A stretch of 64,000 nt of DNA, taken from positions 3,038,001 to 3,102,000 of the forward strand of contig JANATG010000002.1 of assembly GCA_029449235.1 (NCBI GenBank), written 5' to 3'. The stretch is from Linnemannia schmuckeri. Lineage: Eukaryota; Mortierellomycota; Mortierellomycetes; Mortierellales; Mortierellaceae. Under the pieces are notes generated by a model. That model saw only the letters and a list, made by a program, of their open reading frames with translations. It ran no database searches and was not told where the DNA came from. Below are positions 10,711-24,650 of the stretch, one piece after another. Every line of letters begins with the position of its first letter. The stretch's first letter is position 1. A program made the position numbers and the translations under genes.

Positions 10711-13700
10711 ATGACGGATTACATCGTCAACATATCGGACGACTCACAGACCACGACCCTTGCTTCTCATACATCGTCTCCCTCTGCTGATGTGCATGAA
10801 TCCTCATCTGCGGGGTCATCGTCACCTAACAGCATCGACGTAAACGCATTCATCGATTCATCCACATCCATCAAGAGTATGAATTTCCTATACTTTATTT
10901 TTCACGTCTCCCAACCCCTTTGTTGTATAGAAGTATCTTAACCGTGATCCTATTTCATGGATTTTGTCCAATAGCATACCGATGGTACCCTCAGGAGTCT
11001 GTAGAAGATTCAACCCCAACAGAACTCATCCTTACTCTGGACGAAGAGTAAGTAGATTCACACCAACTTGAGTGAGGAGTGGAGGCGATGCCAAAAAGTA
11101 GTGCACAAAAAAATGAGCTGATGCGATGTCTCCTCTATTCCCTCTCGTCGTTGGTACTATAAGATACCAACCTCCTGTCAAGATCAACGCCTCAAGGAAA
11201 ACAACCGAGGTAAGAAGAGAAACTCATCGTTACACCTGATTATATCTGGCCACTCATTGTGATAAAATGCTAAATCTTACTCTTCCTGTTCTTGTTTCTC
11301 TCCGTGTTTCCTAGTGGTATATCCCACTGCCTTCAAAGCATAAAGAAGGAGCATTTTACGATATCGTTCTGGGTGTTTCGACTCAAAACTTGAACATTGA
11401 CTCCATCGAGTCCATTCTCATCAGATTTGATCAGATGGAGTCGATCGACAATGGCTACGAATACGAGGTAGGTAGGGATATGACTATCATTTTTTGTTCT
11501 CTCACAAAAGATGACTCCTCCCTAGTCTCTAACATCTTTTGTCATATAATGTTGCTTGGTAATAGGTTATCCAACCTCATGAACTTAGACGACTGTCGTC
11601 ATTAGATTCTTTACCCAAGGTAAAGGAAAGGGACATCGTGGTCCTCAGATGGAAGCTATTCTGCCGGTGCTATGGATACGAAGACGGAGTCACGATGACC
11701 GTTGATTTCAGCACATGGTCCGAGTTGCCTTTTGAGTACGGATCCCTCGATCTTCACTTTGTCGAACTCTGCATCGACTCGCCCACACTCTACAGAGCAG
11801 GTATGCGTACACTCATAACCAGATACACCTGGCTGTCGGTTTGCTTACTCTTATCGGACTGAATTATAACACCAACAGTCTCATCTCAGACCCATTGTAT
11901 AGAGAGCACTGCCCACATTCATCTTGGTTGATCGATGTCAACCGCAGTGGTTGCTCCGAGTACGACAGCGTGACGGAAGAGCTGAAGCACGTAATGAACT
12001 TTAGTTACTCTGGCGATGGACGCTTCGCTGCCATCAAGACAATTATAGGTGAGGCCCACTATTTGGAGGTCTGGGATCTGCAGAATCACGACACAACGGA
12101 TAAACAGGCACAGGAACTCAAGAACAAAGGAAGTGTATTGATTGGTGGCGACAATGACGGGTCCGAAGGGGTCGCTAGAAAGCCATACTGTGCCATGCCG
12201 GTCGCCTGGATGCTCTTATCTACCGGAAACACCGACATCTCCATTTCCTGGGACGGATCTCTCGTTGCCGTGACGGATACTGCACAGTCAGATGAAGAGG
12301 AGGATGAAGAGAATGAGAAGCCACCCGCGGACTACCAGAGCCTTTTCGCAGTCTACCAGTGCGGCCGATACGATAACCACACATCGGAGAAACCATCCTC
12401 GAGGAACAGCTTCGTTCGACATGACGTACAGCGCACCTGTCAAGGACTTGTAAACTACATAGGATCTGGAATATTCCACATGGTGGACAAGTCGAATCCG
12501 AATCTCAAGGACGAGCTCTTTGTTACCTATAATGGTATTTCTATCGACGTTTATCTCACCTCCGAGGACTGGACTCCCTTGCACAGCATCGCCATGGACA
12601 ATAACATCATCGCCAGTGTGGAATACACGAGCGACTTTGTTTCCATCACGGACAACCAACTCCGAGGTCGTTATCTGGTTGCGGGCGATGGTGTAGTCGC
12701 ATTCACGTTCGATATTGTCCTCGGGGCTCAGATTTCCTTCACCTCGGCCCTGTCTGCAGATGAATTTTATAACATGAGCCTTTACGCTGTCATGAGTGAA
12801 AATGGATCCCTTATTGCGATTCCTGGATTTCGAGGTCTCAACATCTACCGGACGGAAACATGGACTTTGCACGGATCGTACGTCTTCCACGAGATCCCGT
12901 CAGATGAGAGGGTAACAAGCGTCACCTTTCTCTGCGACGACAGTATCCTCGCTGTCTGTGTTGGGTCAAGTGATAACGCCTTTTTACAGACCCGGCCTGG
13001 ATACCTCCTTGATATTGCAAGAATGTCACTGGTTGGCCGGATAGCCCCTGATGGATGCGAGTGCCCAAGTCTGGTACCACTGAACGGATCGATCCAAGGC
13101 CTCGCCTACTTGGGACACACAAAATTGTGGCACATGCGACTCGAGGATCGGGCATACCATTCCACTCCGATATCTCCAACCCGCTGCACCGACTTGTGCA
13201 AGAATCCGGATCTCCAAGAGAACGACAGTGACGACGATAATGGTACTTCTGCCTTTGGGTTGCACTTCAAGGCTGAGACAACGGAGACCTATATCGGATC
13301 ATCGCACCTTAAGCGCGAGAAGAGGTCCTCCCTGACGGTGACCATGACGGATACGACAAGTTCCCGAGCCAAGAAGATGGTCATCCCCTTGCCTGACGGC
13401 GTTTCCATCTACAGCACAAACTTCTTTTCCGCTTACCGATATCTGCTGGTTGAAACCTCGGATGCGTTCATGGCTTGGAGCGTTCCAAAGTCGTTTGAAG
13501 GAGATTTCCGATTGCAGATGGTCCTCTATGCCTCGGACTTCTATGAATGCAAGATTTGCCCACACGGATACGTCCGTTGCCGGTATGATGAGGAAGAAGC
13601 CTTTATTCTACTCAACCACATCCTGCACCCGATTTCTGAGATCGTGACGATATCCTTTTTATCAGGTTTGGAACCAGCGGTGCGGGTCTATGAGCTTGCG

Positions 13701-16578
13701 GAACCTGGAGTAAAGCAGGACATCCTTCGATACTATGTTGGACACCTCAACTATTATCCACTACAGGATGATCTCACCAGCACCTTACTTGTCAAGGCAG
13801 TCAACTTGTGGTCGCCAGGCGGCCACCATCTCCTTTGCGACTTTGTTATGGGCCTTTTGTCGTCATCTACAGCTCGCTGGGTCCCGCTTAAAGACATGCC
13901 CAGTTCGATCAACCCAGTTGCCATCCTCCTCGACTTCGCCAGCAAGAATTCGTTGGCCATCGGCTTGCTGGAGATCATTGTCGACTATTGTCTAAGCCAG
14001 GCGAAGGCTGAACAGGACCCACATTTTCTGTTGCCCATCCGCCAGTGTATAGACCGTCTTGTCGACCCCAAGCAGCAGTATCCCGAGTTGGTTCTCAAGA
14101 TCTATCGAGAGATGGCTTACTTCCCTGCCCAGGGTCGCGAATTCATCATCAGTCACCACACTCTCGCCAAGCCTTTGAATTTTCGGTGGACGTTCTGGAA
14201 GTCGTATCCATGGGGGCTCCATCAGCATAAGGACCAAGTGTTGCAACTGGACCTGTACGGAACTCCCAACCCACCCAAGGGCAATTTCACCCGCGACATT
14301 TACCAGGCGTCGTTCGACCTGCTCTGGCGGAAGCCTGAGGATGATAAGTCTCTGCAGGATTCTAGCCAGCAAGCGGAGGATGCTCTTGTCCAGGCACTGT
14401 TCTCTTGGCCTCGAGCTATTTGGAAGATGGTATTGAGGAAGTGCCAGTTGCGTTACAATACGACAGTTGAATGTCACCCTTTTGAGTTGGAAACTCTTGA
14501 AAACCCTGCACTCAAAGCCTTGGTCGAGTACAAGTGGTAGGGATAAATGGTTAACATTGAACGGTGCAACATTCCATAGTTTCTCGCCATTGTTTTTACT
14601 CATGGGCCTTTTTTTTTATATTTGATAACTTGCATTAGGAACACCATTGGGTTCAACTACTGGTTGGTTCGATTCCTTGGACAAGTGTGTTACTACATCC
14701 TCGTCCTGACAGCAATCTTCCTTCAGATCTATGGAAATCAGGAACAGGTTGCTCTGAAGGAAGGAGAGAGATACACTGACCTTGGACTTGACGGACTCTT
14801 TCTTGTTATCATTGTTGTCGCATTCATTTTTCTATGGTTGGAGTTGGTTCAGCTTTTGAAAGAAAAGCGAGGCTACATTCGGTAAGTGAAACAGCTATTC
14901 TCCCGTACAGGAGGGTTTTATTTGTGCCTTTGTTGAAGGTTGACCAGTGCTTGTAATATTGATCTCGTTTGCTTTCTTTCCTTCCACCCTTCCTACTCAA
15001 CATATTGCAGATCTATTTATAACTTGGTCGATCTTTTCGTGTTCTTGCTACCTCTTGCGGGTGCTATCAACCAGTTCCTCATTATTCGAGGCATCATCGA
15101 AAAGGGGCTCAATCCTGGCCTTCTTAGTTTCTCTGTTCTATTCATCTTCCTGCACTTTGTAAATCATGTTTTACCTTACGGTCGTTGATATATCTGCATC
15201 TAATGAGTTCTTCGTGATCTAACTGTCTATTTCCACTCTTTAACCTTCTATCATTTTTGTTCTCGTTTTTTGGATAGTTATTCGAGCTTCGAGTGTTCCA
15301 AGCTGTGTGTCACTTTGTGTCGATCATCATCCGCACTATTTACGCGATCCGCGTGTTCATATTTGTCTTTGCCGGAGGCCTCCTTGGGTTCTCGATTGCG
15401 ATCCTGCATCTCCTCCATGGGTGTGACGTCGATAAGTGCTCTTACTTCACTGAAGGCTTCTCGAGCAATCTGTTGCGCGCTTTTTCCGTGACCTATTTTA
15501 TGATGGTAGCGTATCTCTAGCGCGGACTAGTACTCAACTATTTTCACTTCCAATTGCGGCATATGTGGCGAAGACTAATTTTTTTTCTGCGCGTATCGGT
15601 TTTTTGTACGACTTTGTAGGGTGGCACCTATGACCCGGTCGAGAGAGGCTTCCAGAGCGACAGTTTAGCGTTCCACGGGATAATGATGATATTCTTTTTC
15701 TTCACCGTCATCGTCATGTTGAACGTGCTCATCGGTATGAATACTACTTTCAGTTGCTCGGCCCTTTTTATGAATTCTTTTAACTTCGCTTCCCCCTTCT
15801 AACTGCTACCCCCTTTTATGCTCGCTTACTCGTAATCGTCTTAGCCTTGATCAACAACGCGATTAGCGATGGCGACCAGTCATGGCAACTGGACTGGATG
15901 GAATACCGCATGCGGTATATTGAGAGTGCCGAAAACATGACTTACGACATTCCTGGTAAATATCCACGACTCATTGACACGAGACAAAAAAAAAGTCTTT
16001 TGACGAAATTCTGCGATGTGAACACTCATTACTTGTCTCTTTTTTTTTGATCCTTATTTTCAGGTTTCCGCGAGAGTCGCAATTACTTTCCAGACACGAT
16101 TTACTACACCGCGACAGGTCAACAGGTCCGCGACTATACAAAGGAAACTCAGAGACTGATCGACGAGGCTGGACCTTCTTCTGCGACGGATACAACAACC
16201 ACAACAACAGCTTCGGTTACTGCAGCCACGGTCGCGACGGTTGTTGAGCCAGCTGTGTCTAATGTTGTTGACAAGAAGCCTACTACGACATTGGTCAGGA
16301 AGGCGACTGTGACTGCGGTTACTGCCGCATCCAAGGCGGCAATGGCGACGGCTGCTGCTGGAGGAGAGAGCGATTTGATGTCGATGTTGAGACAACAGCA
16401 TGAGGACCAGACCCGGAGAGAGGAGGAGCAGCGCAGATGGTATGAGGAGCAGATGCGTCGATCGGATGAGCAGATGAAGTTGCTGGCGGAGCAGACTAGG
16501 CGATTGGAAGAACAGCGTCTGGCGATGGTGGATTTGCAGTCTGAGTTGCGGTTACTCAAGGAGCGTGGTGATCGGTAG
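10711..16578 (+). CDS. WD40-like propeller fused to a TRP-like ion channel, paralog A
   Basis: Twelve exons: 10711-10876, 10975-11047, 11164-11209, 11315-11467, 11566-11800, 11890-14536, 14639-14881, 15011-15158, 15278-15505, 15620-15734, 15845-15955 and 16064-16578 (1,559 residues). Residues 55-225 form a beta-rich domain opening with 'YRWYP'. About 230-700 is a WD40-like propeller ('NFSYSGDGRFAAI', 'ISISWDGSLVAV', 'SLIAIPGFRGLNIYRTETW'). About 700-1106 is a helical linker containing 'IVDYCLSQAKAEQDP'. Six membrane helices follow between about 1113 and 1357. A pore loop 'AFSVTYFMMGGTYDPV' lies between helices 5 and 6, and helix 6 reads 'VIVMLNVLIALINNAI'. After it comes a TRP-box-like helix (WMEYRMRYIESAENM) and a coiled-coil Gln/Glu/Arg-rich tail. 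I infer a cation channel; ion and gating signal are unknown. It is convergent with paralog B. Confidence 0.85.
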
Positions 16579-17321
16579 TAAATTAGTATCGTGTTTATAT
16601 AACTCAATAATACTTTTAGGAGTCTTCCTCATTGACAGCATATGTACGTACAATCATGCACAACAGCACAAGAAAACATTATTCGAGAATGGCCATGAAC
16701 AAACAAACGCACAGGCATGCAAGCCAAACTCAGTGTTCCGAGAAAGAAAAAAGGGAACACTTTTTACACCACTTTCGCTTTCCCCTTTACTTTTCTCTTG
16801 CATTTTACAACCCACACTCAAATACAAGCGTGCTTTATATATGACATATTGCATCCCTTTTTCTTTTCTTTCTCAGGTAACGTTTGAACACAATAAATAC
16901 CGACGTTGTCATTGGCATATCCGATGATATTCCGTCAAGGACAACACTCACAAGCCCAAAACAATTAAATCACGCGAACGCTCTTGACCTAGTCGAAAAG
17001 ACCTCAGATCCAGAGAAAGCACCCGTTGTCGCAGAAGCGACACCTCTTTATTGATGGGCCTGTCAATAGAGATGATGACAGAGTCAGTATTTACACGCCC
17101 AGAAAAAAGCAACTCGGATACGATGCGTCGAGCAAACCGTCGACATGATGAGTAGAAGCCGGGGAATGAAGAGAATCAAAAGATGATTGCGGAATAAGGA
17201 AAGACTTTACGTTGAAGGAGGAGTTGCGGGTGTGAAAAGGGTCTCACGAATATGTAAGATATAAACTTTTGTTTTTTTTTTAAAAAAAAAATTCAAGATT
17301 CGCGTTTACCAACAATCAACG
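16579..17321. other. Intergenic between convergent channel paralogs
   Basis: About 740 bp holding the two 3' UTRs. The open frames lack motifs. An AT-rich T/A homopolymer pair sits near 17270-17290. No gene or stable hairpin is supported. Confidence 0.6.
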
Positions 17322-20300
17322 TCAGCTACTATGGTTCTTTTGATATTCTCTGATATCTTTTGCGGTCGCGGAGTAATACACCACATCTGGGAACTGCCTG
17401 CCATTCTTTCTCGCGCCTTTGTTTTTGTGATGCAAGAAGAAATGAATTAGTATATGTATCCACTAGCCCCTCTTTCTTTCCACGGTCGCAAAAAAACCAG
17501 CAACTAAAAAAAAATATTAGAGGGAAAAGAGGGAGTACCTGAGGACCTGTAGGACATGTTTTCGGCGCTTTCAACAAACTTGAGTCGATGCTTAAACCAT
17601 TCCTGCTCCCACTGTTCCTGACCTTCCTTCTTGGCTGCATCCTGGATCAACACTATATCGATCAAGGGAAAAAAATATGGGTAATTGCTTTTGTTAGAAT
17701 CAAAAAATGGCATCCACAAGCGCATCTCCTTCCTTGATTTCCTCTTTTTAGTGGTTTTTGAGTATAGGAAAAATTAACTTACCGATAGCCATGTTGATGA
17801 ACATTATGATGTTGAATAAGAAGAAGATCAAGGCCAGAACGAAATTGGCCCAGTTGTCACTGTAGAGCAGCCCACCACCTCCCCATCCATTCCGTCCGCT
17901 CTACAGTATCACCAACCAGCAACAGCAAGACAACAACAAAATAGAAGCTAGTTAGCAAACAGGGTCCAGGTGACACAGCACGTCCCTCGGCGTCCTCTTT
18001 GCGCATCATTCATTACACCAGTATTTTTACCAAATGAATCCCCGAGACGGCTGCAAAGAAATCAGACGGACGATTATCGCCCATCAAGATCGAAGGGTTC
18101 TGACAAGAAGCCATGTCAGGACAAGCGGGAATCATGTGCAAAAACGCAGTCAGGAAACCCAGCACGCCCAGGAGATAGACGTATAAGAACGTCGCGATGG
18201 ATTCGATCCCATGGGTGATGGACCAAACAAGTCGGGCCATAGGTTTGAACACTCGTAGTTCGAAGATCTGAAAATTTGCTTGTCATGAAGATTTGGACAG
18301 TGTGATTAGTAAGGTAGGCAACAAAAAGGGTCTAAAGGATGGAAGGAGGACAAAAAAAAAAGTCTGAAAATAGAATAACTTACAAAATGCAGAAGGACAA
18401 TGAGGACAGAAAAGCTCAATAATCCGGAGTTCTGTCCTGGAGGGGAGAGTATACCCAACAGCGTGCAAAAATGGTTAAGACTTCCCGCAAACGGCAACGC
18501 CAAGACCAACAAGTCTGCAATATTGAATACCGATCTATTGTCTCTCCCAATGAAATTGCGATTAGTTTTCTTTGATTACTTTACAGAACTAAAGTGATAG
18601 ATCCACGCAAAGAGTGAGCATAGGAGAGAAGAAAACAGTTGAAACTCTCACCGGAAGTACGAGAACAACCCCTGTCGGAACATCTGAACAACTTCAACAC
18701 AGAGAAAGGTGAACGACGTGATCAAGATGTCAAAGAACATCCCAATCCAGTGATAGACGATTACCCCCTCAGCGCCGACTTTGCTCTTGCCATAGATCTG
18801 TAGCGCCACTGCTAGGAGCACCAGAATGTAGTAGCAGCACCGGGCGATGAACTGGTCTCGCCAATATGCAAAGCCCAGCACATCCCTTTCAAAGAACCAA
18901 ATGCGGCAATAAACAAAGGGAAGAAAGAAGTATAGAAACGGTAGGAGTTAGGTGAAGGGTGTAACAACCTGACTTTTAAACAAAGCAGTATTTGTTAGAT
19001 GTGCACGGTACCATTTGTAATCGACTAAGGCAGTAAGGACCGGACTATTATGCCCCAGATGCGTCAAAGGATAACACCGGACAGTGTCCTTTCTCAACAA
19101 CTTAAAATTGTGCAGAAATACCCTCCACAGAACCCCCAGCCTCGAAAAGATCATCCTCTCAATTCTGCTTTGCTCACCACCGCCACTGCCACCGCCATTA
19201 GTCACCGCTGATCGAGTGCCCTTCTGGTACCAAAGCATATCGAACGACGCGAAGTAAAGGTCCTTCAAGGCCTCATCCCTCCTGGGGCCCAAGCCTGCGC
19301 GAGTCCCGGCCCATTGTACCTCCTGCTCCTGATCTGTCGCGCCGATAGGTAGTCGAACTGGACGTGCGGGGAGGTATGCAAATCCTTGGTACAATTGCGC
19401 CACGAACTCCTCAGCACCCAAAGGCGGTTTTTTGTCCGAATCGCCGACGACAATTAATTCCTGGAGGGTTTGGAGAACCGGTACCAAAAAGTATGGGTCT
19501 TTCTCGATTCTGGCCCGTCGAAGCAGGTATTCGCACAGAACTTGAGCTACTTCCAATGCCTGGGGCTCTGTCCTGGCCTTGTTGATCATACACAGGATTG
19601 GGTTCGCGTCATTTTCTTCCATCTGGCCATTGACAGCGACAGCGTGAGGCCTTGGGATCCACCGGACCGATGAGTCGGGGTTCTCGAGCAGCAAGGCTCG
19701 CGCGAACAAGACTATGGCAGTGTGGTTCCTGGGAGTCCAGCTTTCGCAGATATGTGGAACGATGCTGCTGTTCCCAAGATGGCGGTCCGAGATATGACTG
19801 TTGATGTATTTGCCGACGTAGCGGAGGATATCTTGTCGTAGAATGTTGTCGTTGTTGGGAGCAGCAGCGGTGGCGAGTTCGAAGATTTCGACGAGGTCGA
19901 TAATGCCGTTTGGGAAGTCGAAAAAGTGGCCGTTTTTGGTGGGGTCATCCAAGGACTGATTGTCGCTCAAGCCATCGTCCTTGGCCATTTTTCCGTCGCC
20001 GTTGTTGCTGGTGTTGTTGCGAGTGACCTTTCTTCCGTAGAGCCGGTTATGCGGGCAGATTTTCCACTTTGTATCGCTCTCAACATCCTGAACCAGTCGA
20101 AGAATAAAATGTCCTTCACGAAACGTCGGCGTGCTCCAAATCATGATCAACTTGTCCAGGACGACCAACAGATACGAACACCCCTCCTTGCCGCCCACAA
20201 GCTGCGCGCTCCGGAAAGCCGTCTCTCTCGGAAGAGGTACCGACATTCGATGGACAGGAAGACCATTGCTATCACAAAGTGTCAAAGCGACAAGGGACAG

Positions 20301-23149
20301 TGCCTCGCGACGTCCATTGATGATGATAGGTTTTGTAATCTTCTCGACCTTGAATTTCATTCCTGACGATGGCGAGATGGCCTCCTTCTTGCCAGCAATC
20401 TGCTTGAATGACAAGACTGAGGTACAATAGTCGTTGCATCGCACTCGTAGATTGGAAGGTGACTGAATGATTCGATCCTGAAGGTCAAAAAGGGACACCT
20501 GTGAGTCTCCAACACGATAAGCCTGTGGATTCGCCCAACTGTCGCTCCTCCCGAACAAGAAAACATCCATTCCTTGCGATACGAACCGTTCCACCACCGT
20601 CATTGTCTCGGTGTTGAGAATGTAACCCCTGTTCTTTCGGTAGAATGGGACCTCGCCCGTCCCACTGGCAATACCGACCATGATCCTGGTGTCGAAGCGA
20701 ATAAACTGAACATCCCCAATGGCTTCCGTGTGCTCCATATCATAGAAAACACACGTTCCTGCCAGGGTCCAAGTCGCCGTCCAAAAGAGATCGACATGTC
20801 GCTGTCCTGGAATCGCAATCAGTTGCCCGTTCGCAGACATGGTGGAAATGCTGCTGATGTTGTAGTTTTGCTCAGGGGTGAGGCCAGTAAACGACGAGAC
20901 ACAGACGCCTTTCTCAATATCCCATGTGGTAACTATTTGGGCTCCACAGGCAGATGGCTCTTTAACGACAAAGTAAGGTCCGTGAAGCTGCTTGGATAGG
21001 GCCGAGTAGACGTTGGTGATGAACTCTGGTCCGATCCTAGCGGGGTTCATGGTGATCGATCGGACATGTGTCCACTCCTCGTAGACACCGTAGATCTCGA
21101 TCGAGACGCCGTTGCAGGTTACAAATAGCTCATCCTTGACATCCTGATCCGTGGTCGCAATAATATGGAACTGACCCTTTCCACAATAGTCCTGCATTTC
21201 CGCGGTGGCATGTCTCCTCTCAGGATAATGCCTTACAAGCCCATATCCTGCAACAGCTCCTTCTGGTACCTCAGTCTGCTTAATGTCGCACCTGTAGAAA
21301 GCGGTCGTGGTCCTGTAATCCTTCCTCTCATTCGGGGAGAGGGTCAACGGCTCCAAATCCAAAACCACAAGCTGTGACCCATCCCATGACAGCTCCAAAT
21401 CTGAGTTCCATTGCTGCATCATTGTTGCAGGAAACTGCATCAACGCCACCAACTTTGGTCGAAACTCCTCATTGTCTTCCTCTACCAAGGACGCAGATTC
21501 CCCTGAAGAAGTTGTCACTGTGTCAGCATCATCCCAAAATTTCCAGAGCTGTAAGAAATATGTCTTCTCGCCTCTTTTCTTCTCTCCTGCAGTAGTTGCA
21601 AGGACGACATGCGATCCATCTTTTGATATACAGTAGCCGGTAATGACTTGTGGGTATACTACAGCGACCGAGGAGCCCAGGTGCTGGTATCCTATCCTGT
21701 TAATGTCGACAGAGTGAATGAATGGTTGGTGTTCCTTGTACCTCGGGTCTAGGAGGTGAGGAAATAGGCAAGATATTAAATACGTTTTTCAATTTCGTCC
21801 GCAATTGTGTCAGCACACGACGCAATATGTAAGGCATTTTCTTACCTTTTGAATAATAGTTTCGCGCGTCTGTCAAGATCTCCACGAAATGCAGCTCTAA
21901 TAAGCCATAATCCATTGACGACGAAGCACCACCAACACCAACGCCTTCGTGTCCTTTGTCATCATCGCCGTAATGACAACCAGGATCCCAGGTCCTGACC
22001 TCAATTACAACTTCCAGCGCCGATTCCGACAGAAACACCTTCTCATGTAACCTCCACTTCCAGACCTCACTATCGCCCTCCTTCGTCTCCAGTCCTCCTG
22101 CATCGTCCACTTTCTCACCATCATTCTGTAGATCAGACTCTATCCTTGATAGTTGTGCAAGTTCCTTAGACGTTATGACCTACGTGCACGCCAACATTAG
22201 TCAACATGAATGAGGAGGATTAATAAACTATCATCAGTTATCAATCGTCAACGCACGACCTACGGTAATGCCCTTCCCTTGCTCACCTCTGATCGTGAGT
22301 TCTCGGCGCCTGTGACTTGGCTGTATGTGATGATGATTGCCTCGACGGTGCTCAAGTTCAGGTCCCGAGTCGATACGCCGAGAACCAAATCGTAGTGTGT
22401 CTCCTGACCTGTGCTTTTTGGTATCGCAAACTAACGATAGTGTAAAAGAGGAGAGAGGATTTCCAGAGGGAGGGATAGGAGTGTGAGTAAGGCTAAGCTA
22501 GTGCAAGTGCTTTTTGTATTTCAGTAATTTTTTTACCTTGGTGTACTTGGTTGCAGTGTTGATGGGCACTGCAGGATGGACCCTGCCATCGAAAAAAAGA
22601 GAGAGCGTGTGTGAATACGATGCATGGTGATTAGATATCACAAGTATGTATGTGTGCTGGATTTACACGGCCATGCTTTTGTTTGTGTTTATCACTTACT
22701 CCTCTTGTTCTACTACGCTTAGTGTAACAAGCCCTCTATGATCCGAACCATCCTCCTCCTCCTGTTCATCCTCCTCCTGGTCGCCACTACTGCGTTCATC
22801 ACGTCCAAAATACCATCTCGTTCCTGAATAACCCAATCATAAATAGTGATAAGCATCAATCATTAGCGATCATGATTTGGATCAGTGATCAAACAAACTC
22901 AATTATTGATTTCAGGAACGGGAGATTACGCAGTTCGAGAGTGAGTTGCTCTTCGTCAGTCTTTAATAGGCTGTCGTCGTTAGTTTCAGAAGAAGCGCGA
23001 CCACTACTTTTGCTGGTGAGTGTGTCCTGGATGCTGATAGGAGATTCTGTCCTTGGCTGTGGTGGTTGCTGTGGAGGCGATGCTGAGGCTGAGGGTGGTA
23101 GTGGCGGTGGCGTCAAATCGTCGAGGATTAGAATAATATGTTCCGACAT
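17322..23149 (-). CDS. WD40-like propeller fused to a TRP-like ion channel, paralog B (divergent pore, short tail)
   Basis: Twelve exons in transcript order: 22930-23149, 22700-22823, 22537-22582, 22287-22430, 21846-22179, 19012-21748, 18652-18885, 18384-18534, 18031-18267, 17783-17900, 17539-17652 and 17322-17416 (1,517 residues). Every intron phase matches paralog A, and exon 3 is again exactly 46 nt. Shared motifs: 'TRWYFGRD' at the start of exon 2, 'LELSWDGSQLVVLD' and 'QLIAIPGQRHVDLF' in the propeller, 'RWIP' and 'YLLRRARIEKDPYF' in the linker, and helices such as 'CCYYILVLLAVALQIYG'. The pore differs: the segment matching 'FMMGGTYDPV' reads 'IHLSGRNGWGGGGLL', and the loop before it is longer and has Cys. 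The protein ends soon after 'FPDVVYYSATAKDIREY', so the coiled-coil tail of A and D is absent. Conductance may be altered or lost. Confidence 0.83.
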
Positions 23150-24650
23150 GGTGGAATGTGCGTTGTCAAAGGGGAGGTTGAGATGAAGTTGCGAAGAGAA
23201 ATGGAAAGTGAATGAGGATGAAGAAAAAGAGAATGCTAGATCTCGTTGAGGTCGACGGGAGTGTCAAAAAAAAATATAAGCACTTTTTAGCTCATCGTTG
23301 TCGTCGCTGTCAAGACACGCCGTCTGTCGTGGCGAGTGGGAGAGATGAATTGCGAGAAGTGCGAAATGATATCCCGTCGGACAGCCAATACCTCTTACTT
23401 AGTTCGTGAACGTGCATATAAGCGGGAAGAGAAAAAAAGAAAAAGCGATCGTTGTAAAATGCCTGCAAGTTCCTTTCCGAGGGAATATTTCTACTTCCCG
23501 AGGTCAAGCATAGATATAGACGTTGTTGTTTGTTCGCGACTGTTTCAAAATGAGAGCGATAAATCGAAGAGAGGGAGGGAGGCATGCGGCGAGTAGACGT
23601 TTGCAAGGAGAAAAGGAGAGGGGAGGGATCGAAGACAATGAGAATGAACGACAGAGGGGATATGTGTGAACAGGGGATTATTGCGTTCTTGTCAGGTGTT
23701 TTTGGCCACTTTGATTGGACGTTGAATGCAATCAATCGTGTGTGTGCATGCGCAAGGGTACAAGAAAACAAAGAGACAGTCGAGAATGAAGATAAACGAG
23801 AGCGAGTAAAGACTACCGTGTGACATTCGCAATCGGCAGGCGAATCAGCGTACAGGATCTCGAGGGGTATAGGAAAGGCTGCGGGAGATTCAAGTTGAAG
23901 ACAAGGCAAAGGTAAAAGAAGACTAGACAACAAGAAGAAAGAAGGACGCAGAGAGGAAACGATTAGGCACTGGTGGTACTGGTGTGCCTTGGACGGTGCC
24001 CCAAGGTACATGCAATGCAGACACGAAAGAAAAAGAAAGGAAAATAAAAAGAAAAGAAAAGAAAAGAGTGGGGAAACCTTGAACGATCAAATTTGCCTGG
24101 GAAAGAGTACAAAATTGCTCTCTTTTTCCTCCTTCCTTCCCTCCTTTCTTCATTAACTTCGCACTACACTCTTCTCTCTCTTTTTTGTTCGTTGCTCACC
24201 CGAGCAATCAAAACGCCCTTTTGTCCTCGTCCTGTTCTTCTCTCTCTCCTCACACACTCCTTCATCCTCTCTCCCACTCGTTCACTGACCCGTGCTTCCG
24301 TCATTGTCATTAGTGCTCTCAACACACACAATCGATATTCGACGCATTGGTCCATTCCTTTATCCGTTCTCACCAAGAAGACAGAATCGATACTTCTTCT
24401 TCTCTCGCTCCTCTTCCTACTTCTCCTTTCACACAGACACACTTTCCTTTTCCTCTCTTCTCTCACGTCTCGACATTTCTTTCTCCTCCTCTCTCCTCCC
24501 TCTTCCCTCCTTCCTCCGTCCTTCCTCCTTCCTTCCTTCACCATCTTTCACTCACGCTCCTCTATCTCACACGCACACACTCAGTTAACGATCCGCGATA
24601 CCCCATACCCATTCCAACACTATTAATCAACACATACCCCTCCGACAAAT
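23150..24650. other. Divergent promoter region
   Basis: About 1.5 kb between minus-strand paralog B and the plus-strand gene at 24651. The left half is purine-rich on the plus strand and the right half (24110-24590) is strongly CT-rich (TCTCTCCTC, CCTTCC repeats). This mirrors pyrimidine-rich leaders on each coding strand. The longer open frames here are low-complexity Ser/Leu or Arg/Glu readings of that bias. No gene seen. Confidence 0.65.

Noticed and set aside
12288..12890. 200-codon open frame on the minus strand inside paralog A
   Set aside because: Shadow of the coding exon; no domain and fully overlapped by well-supported coding sequence.
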